NCBI RefSeq assembly: GCF_019402665.1
Contig: NZ_VSST01000060.1
Location: 53,491-117,490, forward strand
Length of the DNA stretch: 64,000 bases
Direction: 5' to 3'
From: Bradyrhizobium canariense
GTDB lineage: Bacteria; Pseudomonadota; Alphaproteobacteria; Rhizobiales; Xanthobacteraceae
Below, one piece after another: positions 53,958 through 62,729 of this stretch (its first letter is position 1; each line of letters begins with the position of its first letter). The notes below the pieces were generated by a model, which saw only the letters and a list, made by a program, of their open reading frames with translations, made no database searches and was not told the DNA's origin. Position numbers and translations under genes: made by a program.

Positions 53958-54692
53958 CTAGACCGACGGCTTGGCCGTTTTCCTGCGGTTGCGTTTCGCC
54001 AGCACGTTGAAGAACTCGACCGCCGCCGAGAACGCAATCGCGAAATAGATGTAGCCGCGCGGGATGTGGAATTGGAATCCGTCCGCAACCAGCGCGACGC
54101 CGATCAGCACCAGGAAGGCCAGCGCCAGCATTTTCGTGGTCGGGTGCTCCGCGACGAATCGCGACACCGGCCCCGACGAAATGTACATGATCAGGCAGGC
54201 TATCACGACGGCCGCGATCATGATCTCGAGGTCCTGCGCCATGCCGATCGCGGTGATGATCGAGTCCAGCGAGAACACCATGTCGATGATCACGATCTGG
54301 ACGATGACCCAGAAGAAAGCGTTACGAGGGGACTTTTCGTCGCCCTCGCCGTCATCGGCTTCGACCTCGCCATGAATCTCGTGCGTCGCCTTCGCGATCA
54401 GGAACAGGCCGCCGCCGATCAGGATGAGGTCGCGCCAGGAGAAGCCGTAACCCGAAAACGAAAACACCGGCGCGGTCAGGCCGATCAGCCAGACCAGGAG
54501 GCTGAGCAGGATGATGCGGAAGATCAGCGCCAGCGCCAGCCCGATCTGGCGGGCGCGGTGCGCCTGCTTCTCGGGAATGCGCGAGACGATCACCGACAGG
54601 AAGATGACGTTGTCGATGCCGAGTACGATCTCGAGCGCGGTCAGGGTGAGGAGCGCGGCCCAGGCTTCGGGGCTGGTCAACAGGTGCATCAT
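53958..54692 (-). CDS. TerC-family integral membrane protein
   Basis: 244 residues with about seven membrane helices. Conserved acidic motifs lie within helices: LEIVLGIDNVIFLSV and IDMVFSLDSIITAIG, which form the family's metal-binding site. TerC relatives export manganese or aid metal loading of exported proteins. Its start overlaps the pcs stop by ATGA. There is no room for a yybP-type manganese riboswitch upstream. Confidence 0.92.
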   Translation of the reverse strand: MMHLLTSPEAWAALLTLTALEIVLGIDNVIFLSVIVSRIPEKQAHRARQIGLALALIFRIILLSLLVWLIGLTAPVFSFSGYGFSWRDLILIGGGLFLIAKATHEIHGEVEADDGEGDEKSPRNAFFWVIVQIVIIDMVFSLDSIITAIGMAQDLEIMIAAVVIACLIMYISSGPVSRFVAEHPTTKMLALAFLVLIGVALVADGFQFHIPRGYIYFAIAFSAAVEFFNVLAKRNRRKTAKPSV

Positions 54693-55414
54693 GCGAAGGA
54701 TCTTGTCAGCCGTATCAATGCGTCGCTAAAGCTGATCCAGAGCGCGATCGCGCAGAGCGCGACAGTCACGCCGGTGCCGACGCGAAAGTCCATCTGCAGC
54801 GTGTAGAAGGAGAGCAGAGCCCAGATCGCGATCAGCGACATCGTCAGCCAACGCAGCCGCACGACGCGCACGGGATGCAGCACGTGGAACGGCACGAAGG
54901 TCAGCACCACCAGGGCCGCGACCAGCAGCGTCGAGAGCAGCGGCGACCAGTGCAGCAGGAACAGATAGAACGCCGCCGCATTCCACAGCGCCGGAAAACC
55001 GCGGAAATGATTGTCCTCCGCCTTCATGCGCAGATCGGCGAAATATAATGCGCTGGTGACGATGATGGCGACGCCGAGCAAGGGTGCTGCGACCGGCAGC
55101 AGCAAGCCGCTGGCCACGATCGCATAGGCCGGCACGAAGACGTAGGTGACGAAATCGACCACGAGATCGAGCACGTCGCCCGACCAGTTCGGCTGCACGT
55201 CCTTGACGTTGAGCCGCCGCGCGATCGGCCCATCGATCGCGTCGATGATGAGGGCGACGCCCAGCCATTGAAACATCGCCGCCCAGTGCTCGCGCACGGC
55301 CTCAAGCATCGCCAGCAGCGCGATCGCCGCACCGAACGCGGTGAAGATGTGCACCGAGAAGGCAGCGGCGCGGATCGCGGGCCTGGGCTTCAGGGAATCC
55401 TCTTGGCTTTCCAT
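54689..55414 (-). CDS. pcs: phosphatidylcholine synthase
   Basis: 241 residues from ATG 55414 (an ATG at 55456 is possible). The CDP-alcohol phosphatidyltransferase motif is DGPIAR then, after a spacer, GDVLDLVVD, in the Pcs-type variant. About eight membrane helices. It joins CDP-diacylglycerol and choline to make phosphatidylcholine in the inner membrane, a lipid important for rhizobial symbiosis. It is coupled to the TerC gene. Confidence 0.9.
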   Translation of the reverse strand: MESQEDSLKPRPAIRAAAFSVHIFTAFGAAIALLAMLEAVREHWAAMFQWLGVALIIDAIDGPIARRLNVKDVQPNWSGDVLDLVVDFVTYVFVPAYAIVASGLLLPVAAPLLGVAIIVTSALYFADLRMKAEDNHFRGFPALWNAAAFYLFLLHWSPLLSTLLVAALVVLTFVPFHVLHPVRVVRLRWLTMSLIAIWALLSFYTLQMDFRVGTGVTVALCAIALWISFSDALIRLTRSFA

Positions 55415-55543
55415 GGCTTCTGCTATCAGAATGACACCGGTTTGCACATAAGCCATTGCGTCGCCCGGTCGCACAATTCGTCATAAAATCAGGGAAATAT
55501 CAGTGGGCTTGAATTTGCCGCGGGGCGTGTCAAATGTCGTTCC

Positions 55544-56728
55544 ATGACAGATGCATCGACACTTTTTGACGCGGCCGTGATCGGCGGCGGACCGGCGGGA
55601 CTTGGCGCAGCCATCGCATTGGCGCAGGCAGGCGCACGGACCGCACTGGTGGCGCGTCGCGTGCCCTATGCCGACAATCGCACCACGGCGCTACTCGGTG
55701 CCTCCGTCGATCTGCTGGAGAGCCTCGACGTCTGGCCGCGCTGCAAGGACAAGGCGGCCGCGCTTGAAATCATGCGGCTCGTCGACGACACCGGCCGGCT
55801 GTTTCGCAGCCCCGAGGTCCGGTTCTCCTGCCACGAAATCGGCCTCGATGCCTTCGGTTACAATATCGACAACCGCTCGCTGATGCTGGCGCTGGAGGCG
55901 CGCGCGGCCGAACTGCCCGATGTCGTCCGTTTCGACGACGAGGCCGAAACTGTCGTCATCGAAGCCGATGACGTCGCGATCCGCACCGCGGCTGCGCAAT
56001 TTCTCTCGGCCCGCCTCGTGGTCGGCGCCGACGGCCGGCATTCGCTGTGCCGCCAAGCCTCCGGCATCGCGGTGACGCGGCGCGAGCTGACCCAGACGGC
56101 GCTGACCTTCAATGTCGGCCACGCGCGGCCCCATCGCAACGTCTCGACCGAGTTCCACACCCCGCATGGCCCTTGCGTGTTCGTGCCTCTGCCCGGCGAT
56201 CGCTCCAGCATCGTCTGGGTCTCGGCGCCTGCGGACGCAGAGCGACTTCGCGGCCTGAGCGACGAGGAATTGTCCACCGCGATCGAGAAGCAGTCGCATT
56301 CGATCCTCGGACGCATGACGGTCGAGCCGGGCCGCCATCTGTTCCCGCTGGCGATCGAACGTCCAAAATCCTTTGGTCGCGACCGCATCGCGCTGGTCGG
56401 CGAAGCCGCCCATGTGGTTCCCCCGATCGGCGCCCAGGGCCTCAATCTCGGCCTTCGCGATGCCGCCGACATTGCGAGGCTCGCAGGCGAGGCCATCGCA
56501 TCGGGCCAGGATCCCGGCGCGCCCGACGTGCTCAAGCGTTACGACCGGGCCCGGCGCCCGGACATCCTGAGCCGGACCTTTGCGATCGACATCGCCAACC
56601 GCTCGCTGCTCAACGATTTCCTGCCGCTCCAGCCTGTCCGCGCGGTCGGCATGCACCTGCTTGGCGCGATCGGCCCGCTGCGCCGCTTCGCCATGCGCGA
56701 GGGGCTGACGCCGACTTGGCGGAAGTAA
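55544..56728 (+). CDS. FAD-dependent monooxygenase, UbiH/UbiF family
   Basis: 394 residues. It shows the dinucleotide fold AVIGGGPAGLGAAIALAQAG, the DG motif VVGADGRHSLCR, and the FAD motif DRIALVGEAAHVVPPIGAQGLNLGLRDAADIA typical of ubiquinone ring hydroxylases. It probably hydroxylates a ubiquinone precursor; which ring position cannot be told. It is divergent from pcs with 129 bp between them. Confidence 0.88.
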   Translation: MTDASTLFDAAVIGGGPAGLGAAIALAQAGARTALVARRVPYADNRTTALLGASVDLLESLDVWPRCKDKAAALEIMRLVDDTGRLFRSPEVRFSCHEIGLDAFGYNIDNRSLMLALEARAAELPDVVRFDDEAETVVIEADDVAIRTAAAQFLSARLVVGADGRHSLCRQASGIAVTRRELTQTALTFNVGHARPHRNVSTEFHTPHGPCVFVPLPGDRSSIVWVSAPADAERLRGLSDEELSTAIEKQSHSILGRMTVEPGRHLFPLAIERPKSFGRDRIALVGEAAHVVPPIGAQGLNLGLRDAADIARLAGEAIASGQDPGAPDVLKRYDRARRPDILSRTFAIDIANRSLLNDFLPLQPVRAVGMHLLGAIGPLRRFAMREGLTPTWRK

Positions 56729-56735
56729 CCGCCGC

Positions 56736-57689
56736 TCAAGGAAACGCCAGCCGCCCGGTCTGGATCGCCCACATCACGCTGGTCAGCGTGACAACGGACG
56801 CAAAGGTCCCAAGGAGCACTGCGACGGAGGCGGATTCGATCCAGGCGTCGTTCTGCCGGGCGATGACGAACACGTTCAACGCCGGCGGCAGCGAGGCCAT
56901 CAGCACGGCGGTCGCGGCCCAGGGCTGCGCGAACGGGCCGAACGCCAGCATCAGGCCGAAAGCTGCGAGCGGGTGGATCAGGAGCTTGATCGCGATCACG
57001 CCCGGCACTTCCCACGGGACCCGATCGAACGGACGGAGCGCCACGGTCACGCCGAGCACGAACAGCGCGGTCGGGGCGGCTGCGTTCTGGAGGAAGGTGA
57101 TGGTGCGATCGAGCGCGACCGGCATCTCGATATGCAGCGATGCGAAGGCCGCGCCAAAACAGGCTGACATGATCAACGGGTTGAGCACGATCTGCTTCAG
57201 CACGACGCCGAAGGCATGCACGATCGAGGGATGATCGCGGTCGGAGAGCTCAATCAGCAGCGGCACGATCGTGAACAGAAAGATGCTGTCGCAGCAGAAG
57301 ATCAGCGCAGTCGGCGCCGAGGCCTTCGGCCCGAGCACGGCGAGCGCCAGGCCCGGTCCCATGTAGCCGATATTGCCATAGCCGCCGGAGAGCCCGGCGA
57401 GCGTCGCCTCGCGCAGCGTCAGCCCGCCGAGAACCTTGCCGACGACCAGCGCGAGTGTGAACGAAGCAACGGTCGACAGCGTGGTCGCGACCAGGAATGG
57501 CGGGTTGTTCAATTCCGAGAACGGCGTCTTCGACATGATCGCAAACAGCAGTGCCGGCAGCGACACATAGAGCAGGAAGAAGTTCATCCAGGCGAGGCCC
57601 GATTCCGGAAGCGATTTGACCTTGCCACAGGCGAATCCAACGAAGATTAAGCCGAAATAAGGTAGAGCCAGATTGAGGATATCGACCAT
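56736..57689 (-). CDS. AEC family transporter
   Basis: 317 residues with about ten membrane helices. The auxin-efflux-carrier fold is indicated by LALPYFGLIFVGFACGK at the start, LPALLFAIMSKTPF, and LSGGYGNIGYMGPGLALAVLG (the discontinuous-helix region). Bacterial members carry malonate or other carboxylates. The substrate is not evident. Convergent with the monooxygenase gene (7 bp apart). Confidence 0.88.
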   Translation of the reverse strand: MVDILNLALPYFGLIFVGFACGKVKSLPESGLAWMNFFLLYVSLPALLFAIMSKTPFSELNNPPFLVATTLSTVASFTLALVVGKVLGGLTLREATLAGLSGGYGNIGYMGPGLALAVLGPKASAPTALIFCCDSIFLFTIVPLLIELSDRDHPSIVHAFGVVLKQIVLNPLIMSACFGAAFASLHIEMPVALDRTITFLQNAAAPTALFVLGVTVALRPFDRVPWEVPGVIAIKLLIHPLAAFGLMLAFGPFAQPWAATAVLMASLPPALNVFVIARQNDAWIESASVAVLLGTFASVVTLTSVMWAIQTGRLAFP

Positions 57690-57795
57690 TGATGAAGTGT
57701 TTTCTGAAGATTGGGGGGTTATCTGCCCCGCAACCGCGGGTTAATTCCAGATCAGGGCACTAGCATCGGCCACAATCCTGGTCTATCGACGGGGA

Positions 57796-58128
57796 ATGAT
57801 TAAAGCGCGGACCGCCAAATTCCAGATCGGACAGGTCGTGCGCCACCGGATCTTCTCGTTCCGGGGCGTGATCTTCGACATCGATCCGGAATTCAACAAC
57901 ACCGAGGAGTGGTGGCTGTCGATCCCCGAGGAGGTGCGGCCCCACAAGGACCAGCCGTTCTATCACCTGCTCGCGGAGAACTCGGAGTCGGAATACGTCG
58001 CCTATGTCTCCGAACAGAATCTCGTGCCGGACGATTCCGGCGAGCCGGTCCGGCATTCCCAGGTCGCCGAGATCTTCGTCAAGGACAAGACCGGCGGTTA
58101 CCGCCCGCGGAATCCATCGCTGAACTGA
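57796..58128 (+). CDS. hspQ: heat shock protein HspQ
   Basis: 110 residues of the YccV-like/HspQ family: AKFQIGQVVRHRIFSFRGVIFDIDPEF, EEWWLSIPEEVRP, QPFYHLLAEN and YVAYVSEQNLVPD. In enterobacteria HspQ is a specificity factor for Lon and binds hemimethylated DNA weakly. A strong bidirectional terminator follows. Confidence 0.93.
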   Translation: MIKARTAKFQIGQVVRHRIFSFRGVIFDIDPEFNNTEEWWLSIPEEVRPHKDQPFYHLLAENSESEYVAYVSEQNLVPDDSGEPVRHSQVAEIFVKDKTGGYRPRNPSLN

Positions 58129-58150
58129 GTTTCGCCGCCACCAACTGGCC

Positions 58151-58185
58151 AGCAAAAAAGGCGCTCGAACCGAGCGCCTTTTTCA
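58151..58185. terminator. bidirectional intrinsic terminator
   Basis: Around AAAAAAGGCGCTCG-AACC-GAGCGCCTTTTT: an 8-bp stem with A-run on one side and U-run on the other, between the convergent hspQ and IalB genes. Both transcripts can end here. Confidence 0.9.
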
Positions 58186-58205
58186 TGTGCGGGATTGATC
58201 GCTGA

Positions 58206-59009
58206 TTACTTCTGTCCGGCCGGAGCGGCGCCAGGCGCTTGCTGCTGCTTCTTCTGCAGCTCTTCAGCCTTCTTCTGGAGCTCTTCCTGCAGCTTCCTCT
58301 GGGTTTCCTCGAACACCTTCGGATCGGTCGGCGGACCGTCATAGGCCTTCTGGAATTCGCCGGCGAGCGGCAGCGGCAGCGTCAGCGGCGCGCCGTTGGC
58401 ATTGATCGCCTGAACAACGAGGTTCTGGCCCTTCTTCATGTTGTTGATGAACTCGGGCGTGGCTTCGTAGTCGGACATGCAGCCGTTCTGGAAGCAGATC
58501 ACATACGGGCTCTGCAACGGCGGATTGTTGTCCACGATGATGCGGGTGCCGTGCACCAGCTGCATGCCGAGCGGCAGCGTCACGCGCAGGATCTTCTTCG
58601 GCTCGCCTTCGGGCTCGATGATGACGGCCGCGATGACCGGCTGGCCCGACTCGATACGGCCATCCTTGCCGGTGAAGCAGACCTGCTTGGCGTTGGCGTC
58701 CTGGCCCTTGAGGCAGAACTTGGTCCAGGGGGCATAGATCAGCTGGATCTGCTGATCGGCCGGCTGGGCCGCGCCCTGCTGCGCCGGAGCGCCTTGGGCG
58801 GGTGCCGGTTGGGCGGGTGCCTGAGCGGCCGGCGCCGGCGCTTTTGGGGCAGCCTTCGGAGCGGCCTTCGGAGCCGCCTTGGGCGCGGGCGCGCCCGGAG
58901 CTGGCGCCTGAGCCTCGGCGGCAAACGGCACGGCCAACGCCGTCGCCGTCAACAAGGCGAGAAGTCGCCCGCGCGGCCGGACGGACGCGGCCAAGTAACG
59001 GAAATTCAT
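58206..59009 (-). CDS. invasion-associated locus B (IalB) family protein
   Basis: 267 residues. A Sec signal (cleaved near AEA) is followed by a Pro/Ala/Lys-rich segment with APKAAPKAAP repeats (about 35-85). The IalB domain shows LIYAPWTKFCLKGQDANAKQVC, VTLPLGMQLVHGTRI, CFQNGCMSDY and a C-terminal charged coiled-coil tail rich in Gln and Lys. Named for Bartonella invasion protein B, it is a common periplasmic protein of uncertain role in Rhizobiales. Confidence 0.9.
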   Translation of the reverse strand: MNFRYLAASVRPRGRLLALLTATALAVPFAAEAQAPAPGAPAPKAAPKAAPKAAPKAPAPAAQAPAQPAPAQGAPAQQGAAQPADQQIQLIYAPWTKFCLKGQDANAKQVCFTGKDGRIESGQPVIAAVIIEPEGEPKKILRVTLPLGMQLVHGTRIIVDNNPPLQSPYVICFQNGCMSDYEATPEFINNMKKGQNLVVQAINANGAPLTLPLPLAGEFQKAYDGPPTDPKVFEETQRKLQEELQKKAEELQKKQQQAPGAAPAGQK

Positions 59010-59268
59010 TGCGGAAAACCCTTTCTAAACGGGAAGTGCCCGAACCGCTTCGACGCACCGAACCTGGCCGCCTTGGGCGCGGCTCTCTCCCCGTCAAATG
59101 AGGCGGATAAGTGACGGCTCGGCGCTCGTGCGCGATTGCGTGCCTTCTTAACGTGGCCGACGAAAAGATCAATGCCGACAAGCGTCTTTGGCCGCGCGCC
59201 GGCGTGCGCCCCCGGGAAAATCCCTGTGATAGGATTCAGGCCCGCGGTCCTCGAATCAACGTGTGCAG
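59010..59268. other. divergent spacer between the IalB and peptide-binding genes
   Basis: 259 bp holding the two divergent promoters. I see no clear -35/-10 pair, RNA structure or small ORF that I would defend. Confidence 0.4.
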
Positions 59269-61137
59269 ATGTTCATGTTCCAGCGCCTTCTCGAGGGCCG
59301 CCCTGAAGGTCTTTGCGTCCGCCTCTGCACCCTGGCTTTCGGCTTGGGGGTCTCATTCGCCTTGGGGCTCCCGGCAAGCGGCGCGGGGGCAGAGGAGGCC
59401 CACGCCATCGCGATGCACGGCAAGCCGGCGATGCCTGCCGATTTCACCCACATGCCTTACGTCAATCCTGATGCCCCCAAAGGCGGCCGGCTGACCTGGG
59501 GCGTTCTTGGCACCTTCGACAGCCTCAATCCCTTCATCGTCAAGGGACTGGCCGTGCAGCAGATGCGGAACTACGTGATCGAGAGCCTGCTCGCGCGCGG
59601 CAATGACGAGCCGTTCACGCTCTACGGCCTGCTCGCCAGATCGGTCGAGACCGATGACGAGCGGAGCTTTGTCACGTTCCACATCGATCCCCGCGCCCGC
59701 TTCTCCGACGGCAAGCCGGTCCGCGCCGAGGACGTGCTGTTCTCCTGGCAGCTGCTGCGCGACCACGGCCGCCCCAACCACCGGCAATATTACGGCAAGG
59801 TCGCAAGCGCCGAGGCGCCGGATCCCCTCACCGTCCGCTTCGACCTTGCGGGGGCCAATGACCGCGAACTGCCGCTGATCCTCGGCTTGATGCCGATCCT
59901 GCCGAAACACGCGGTCGACGTCGCGGCTTTCGAGGAGACGACGCTGACGGGTCCGGTCGGCTCCGGCCCCTATCGCGTCACCGCGGTGAGGCCCGGTGCC
60001 AGCGTGACGCTCACCCGCAATCCCGACTATTGGGGCCGTGACCTCCCCATCAATCGCGGGCTCTACAATTTCGACGAGATCAGGCTCGACTATTTTCGCG
60101 AGGCCAACGGCCAGTTCGAAGCTTTCAAGCGCGGCCTCTATGATTTCCGCATCGAGCACGAGCCGCTGCGCTGGCATGACGGCTACGACTTTCCCGCGGC
60201 GAAGAATGGCGACGTGATCCGCGACACCTTCAAGCCGGGCGTGCCGCAACCTTCCGAATTTCTGGTGTTCAACACGCGGCGTCCCATCTTCGCCGACATC
60301 CGCGTCCGCCAAGCCTTGACGCTGCTGTTCGATTTCGAGCTGGTCAACCGCAACTACTTCTTCAACCTCTACTCGCGCGTCGCCGGCTATTTTGCCGGCT
60401 CGGACCTGTCAGCGTATGGCCATCCCTCCGATACGCGCGAGCGCGAGCTGCTCAAGCCGTTCGCCGCGCAGATTCCGCCTGACATCATGGACGGCAGCTA
60501 CCGCCTGCCGGTGACCGACGGTTCGGGCCGCGACCGGACCACGCTACGCGCGGCCCTGAAGCTGTTGTCGGAAGCCGGCTACGATCTCGACGGCACTGTG
60601 CTGCACAACCGCGCGACCAAGGCGCCCTTCACCTTCGAGATCCTGGTCACGACCCGCGACCAGGAACGCGTCGCGCTTGCGTTCCAGCGCGACCTCAGGC
60701 GCGCCGGCATCGAGCCGAGCGTGCGATCGGTCGATCCCGTGCAGTTCGACCAGCGCCGGCTCGCCTACGAGTTCGACATGATCCAGAACCGCTGGGACCA
60801 GTCGCTGTCGCCCGGCAACGAGCAATATTTCTACTGGGGGAGCGCTGCCGCCGACAATCCGGGCACCCGCAACTACATGGGGGCCCGGGATCCCGCGGTC
60901 GATGCGATGATCGCCGCACTGCTGGAAGCCCGTGAACATACGGATTTCGTATCCGCGGTACGGGCGCTCGATCGCGCTTTGATCTCCGGTTTCTATACAA
61001 TCCCCCTGTTTAACGTATCCGAGCAATGGATCGCGCGCTGGAATCGGATAGAACGGCCAGAGGCCACCTCGCTGTCCGGCTATTTGCCGGAGACCTGGTG
61101 GTCGAAGGGGCAGCCGCAAGCTGATCAAGCAAAGTGA
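59269..61137 (+). CDS. extracellular solute-binding protein, family 5 (YejA-like)
   Basis: 622 residues from ATG 59269 (GTG 59263 and ATG 59275 also possible). A signal peptide ends near GAGAEE. The YejA-type features are HAIAMHGKPAMPADFTHMPY, YVNPDAPKGGRLTW, GTFDSLNPF, GPYRV and RNQRWD-like LSPGNEQYFYWGS. Relatives bind microcin C-type peptides or murein fragments. No permease genes follow; instead an adenylation-enzyme homologue starts 4 bp later. Confidence 0.9.
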   Translation: MFMFQRLLEGRPEGLCVRLCTLAFGLGVSFALGLPASGAGAEEAHAIAMHGKPAMPADFTHMPYVNPDAPKGGRLTWGVLGTFDSLNPFIVKGLAVQQMRNYVIESLLARGNDEPFTLYGLLARSVETDDERSFVTFHIDPRARFSDGKPVRAEDVLFSWQLLRDHGRPNHRQYYGKVASAEAPDPLTVRFDLAGANDRELPLILGLMPILPKHAVDVAAFEETTLTGPVGSGPYRVTAVRPGASVTLTRNPDYWGRDLPINRGLYNFDEIRLDYFREANGQFEAFKRGLYDFRIEHEPLRWHDGYDFPAAKNGDVIRDTFKPGVPQPSEFLVFNTRRPIFADIRVRQALTLLFDFELVNRNYFFNLYSRVAGYFAGSDLSAYGHPSDTRERELLKPFAAQIPPDIMDGSYRLPVTDGSGRDRTTLRAALKLLSEAGYDLDGTVLHNRATKAPFTFEILVTTRDQERVALAFQRDLRRAGIEPSVRSVDPVQFDQRRLAYEFDMIQNRWDQSLSPGNEQYFYWGSAAADNPGTRNYMGARDPAVDAMIAALLEAREHTDFVSAVRALDRALISGFYTIPLFNVSEQWIARWNRIERPEATSLSGYLPETWWSKGQPQADQAK

Positions 61138-61141
61138 CGCC

Positions 61142-62644
61142 GTGAACCAGCCAGCCGTATCGCCGACGCTCGACACGTTGTTTCAGCGCACGCTGATGCG
61201 GCAGCCGCACGCGACTGCCCTGCTCGACCCGCTGAACAAGTTCCGCGTGACCGGGCACCAGCCGCGGCGGATGAGCTATGCCGAGGCTGACACGGCCATC
61301 GAGGCGCTGTCCGCCTATTTCGTCGAATCGGGCCTGCCGGCCAATTCCGTCATCGCCATCCAGCTGCCGAATACGGTCGAGTTCGTGCTCACCGTTCTCG
61401 CCGCCCATCGCGCCGGCCTCGTCGTTGCCGTGCTGCCGCTGCTCTGGCGCCATGCCGAACTGACCGCCGCTCTCAACCGCACCGCGGCGCGCGCCATCGT
61501 CACCATGAGTACGGTCGACGGCGTCAGCTATGCCGATCTCGCCATGCATGCGGCCGCGGAAGCCTTCTCGATTCGCCATGTCTGCGGCTTCGGCACCAAC
61601 CTGCCCGAAGGCATGGCCTCGCTCGACGACGTGCAGGCCCGTCCGCCCGGCACCTCGCGCGCCGTGATTCAGGATGGCCGCAAGGCGGCGATGATCTCCT
61701 TCGACGTTACCGCGGAAGGCTTTCGTCCGGTGCCGCGACCGCATTTCAGCCTGATCGCCGGTGGGCTCGCGATGTCGCTGGAAGCCGACGTCAGGCAGGG
61801 CGCGACCGTGATGGCGGCGTTCACGCCGATGTCGTTCGCAGGGCTCGCCTCCTCGCTCGCGGTGTGGCTGCTGTGCGGCGGTACGCTGGCGCTGCATCAT
61901 CCGTTCGAGAACGACGTGCTGGAGCAGCAGATCAACGCGCACGAATGCGACGTGCTGATCGCACCGGCGCAATTTGCCCAGCGGCTCGGCGATTCCGATC
62001 TGGCGGCGCGGATGCCGACCTTGCGCAACGTCATCGGCCTGTGGCGCGCGCCCGAGCAGGTGGCGGCGAGCGAGGCATGGATCGCGCCGCACGCGCCGTT
62101 CACGGACGTCTATCTGTTCGGCGAGGCCGGATTGTTCGGCGCCCGGCGTGGCGAGGACGGCATGCCGGTACCGGTGATGCCGGGACCGCACGGCGCGCCA
62201 CGCGAGCAGTCGGGTTCATCGATCGCCGGCGAGATTCTGCTGACGCCGAAGGGCACGCTCGGCCTGCGCGGCCCGATGGTGCCGATCGCGGCCTACGCCC
62301 CGCCACAGCCGGCCGGCGACACCCTGATCGCGCAGCCGCCACGCGACTATGTCGATACCGGCTATGCCGCGCGGCTCGACCGCCCCAGCGGCGCGATCTG
62401 CATCACCGCGCCGCCCTCAGGGATCATGGCCGTCGGCGGCTACCGCTTCCTCTCCAACGACCTCCAGGAATGGGCCCGCCGGCTCGGCCAGGGCGCCCTG
62501 CTGACCGCGCTGCCCGACCGACTCTCCGGTCACCGGCTCGCGGGCCGAGCCCAGGACAATGCCCGCGCCCGCGAGGCGCTCAGTGAACTCGGGCTTAACC
62601 CCCTGATGGTCGAAGCTTTTCGCGACCGTTCCGGACCGGGTTGA
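61142..62644 (+). CDS. AMP-binding (ANL superfamily) homologue lacking key motifs
   Basis: 500 residues from GTG 61142. The N-terminal half has an adenylation-enzyme outline (MSYAEADTAIEALSAYFVESG, LPNTVEFVLTVLAAHRAGLVVAVLPLLW). The phosphate-binding loop, normally TSGTTGxPKG, appears only as DVTAEGFRPVPR (about residue 190), and the C-terminal catalytic Lys motif (PRTxxGKxxR) is not found. It is probably inactive for adenylation or strongly diverged. It lies 4 bp after the peptide-binding gene and 85 bp before the GGDEF-like gene. Confidence 0.75.
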   Translation: MNQPAVSPTLDTLFQRTLMRQPHATALLDPLNKFRVTGHQPRRMSYAEADTAIEALSAYFVESGLPANSVIAIQLPNTVEFVLTVLAAHRAGLVVAVLPLLWRHAELTAALNRTAARAIVTMSTVDGVSYADLAMHAAAEAFSIRHVCGFGTNLPEGMASLDDVQARPPGTSRAVIQDGRKAAMISFDVTAEGFRPVPRPHFSLIAGGLAMSLEADVRQGATVMAAFTPMSFAGLASSLAVWLLCGGTLALHHPFENDVLEQQINAHECDVLIAPAQFAQRLGDSDLAARMPTLRNVIGLWRAPEQVAASEAWIAPHAPFTDVYLFGEAGLFGARRGEDGMPVPVMPGPHGAPREQSGSSIAGEILLTPKGTLGLRGPMVPIAAYAPPQPAGDTLIAQPPRDYVDTGYAARLDRPSGAICITAPPSGIMAVGGYRFLSNDLQEWARRLGQGALLTALPDRLSGHRLAGRAQDNARAREALSELGLNPLMVEAFRDRSGPG

Positions 62645-62729
62645 GGGTCATTTCGACCGTTCCATTGACGCTGCATTAAGGCGGCCGGACTAGATTGCGC
62701 GGCACCTGTCGCGTGATCAGAGTCTCTCG

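Noticed and set aside
54689..54760. Manganese (yybP-ykoY) riboswitch before the TerC gene
   Set aside because: The TerC start overlaps the pcs stop, leaving no leader to hold a riboswitch.
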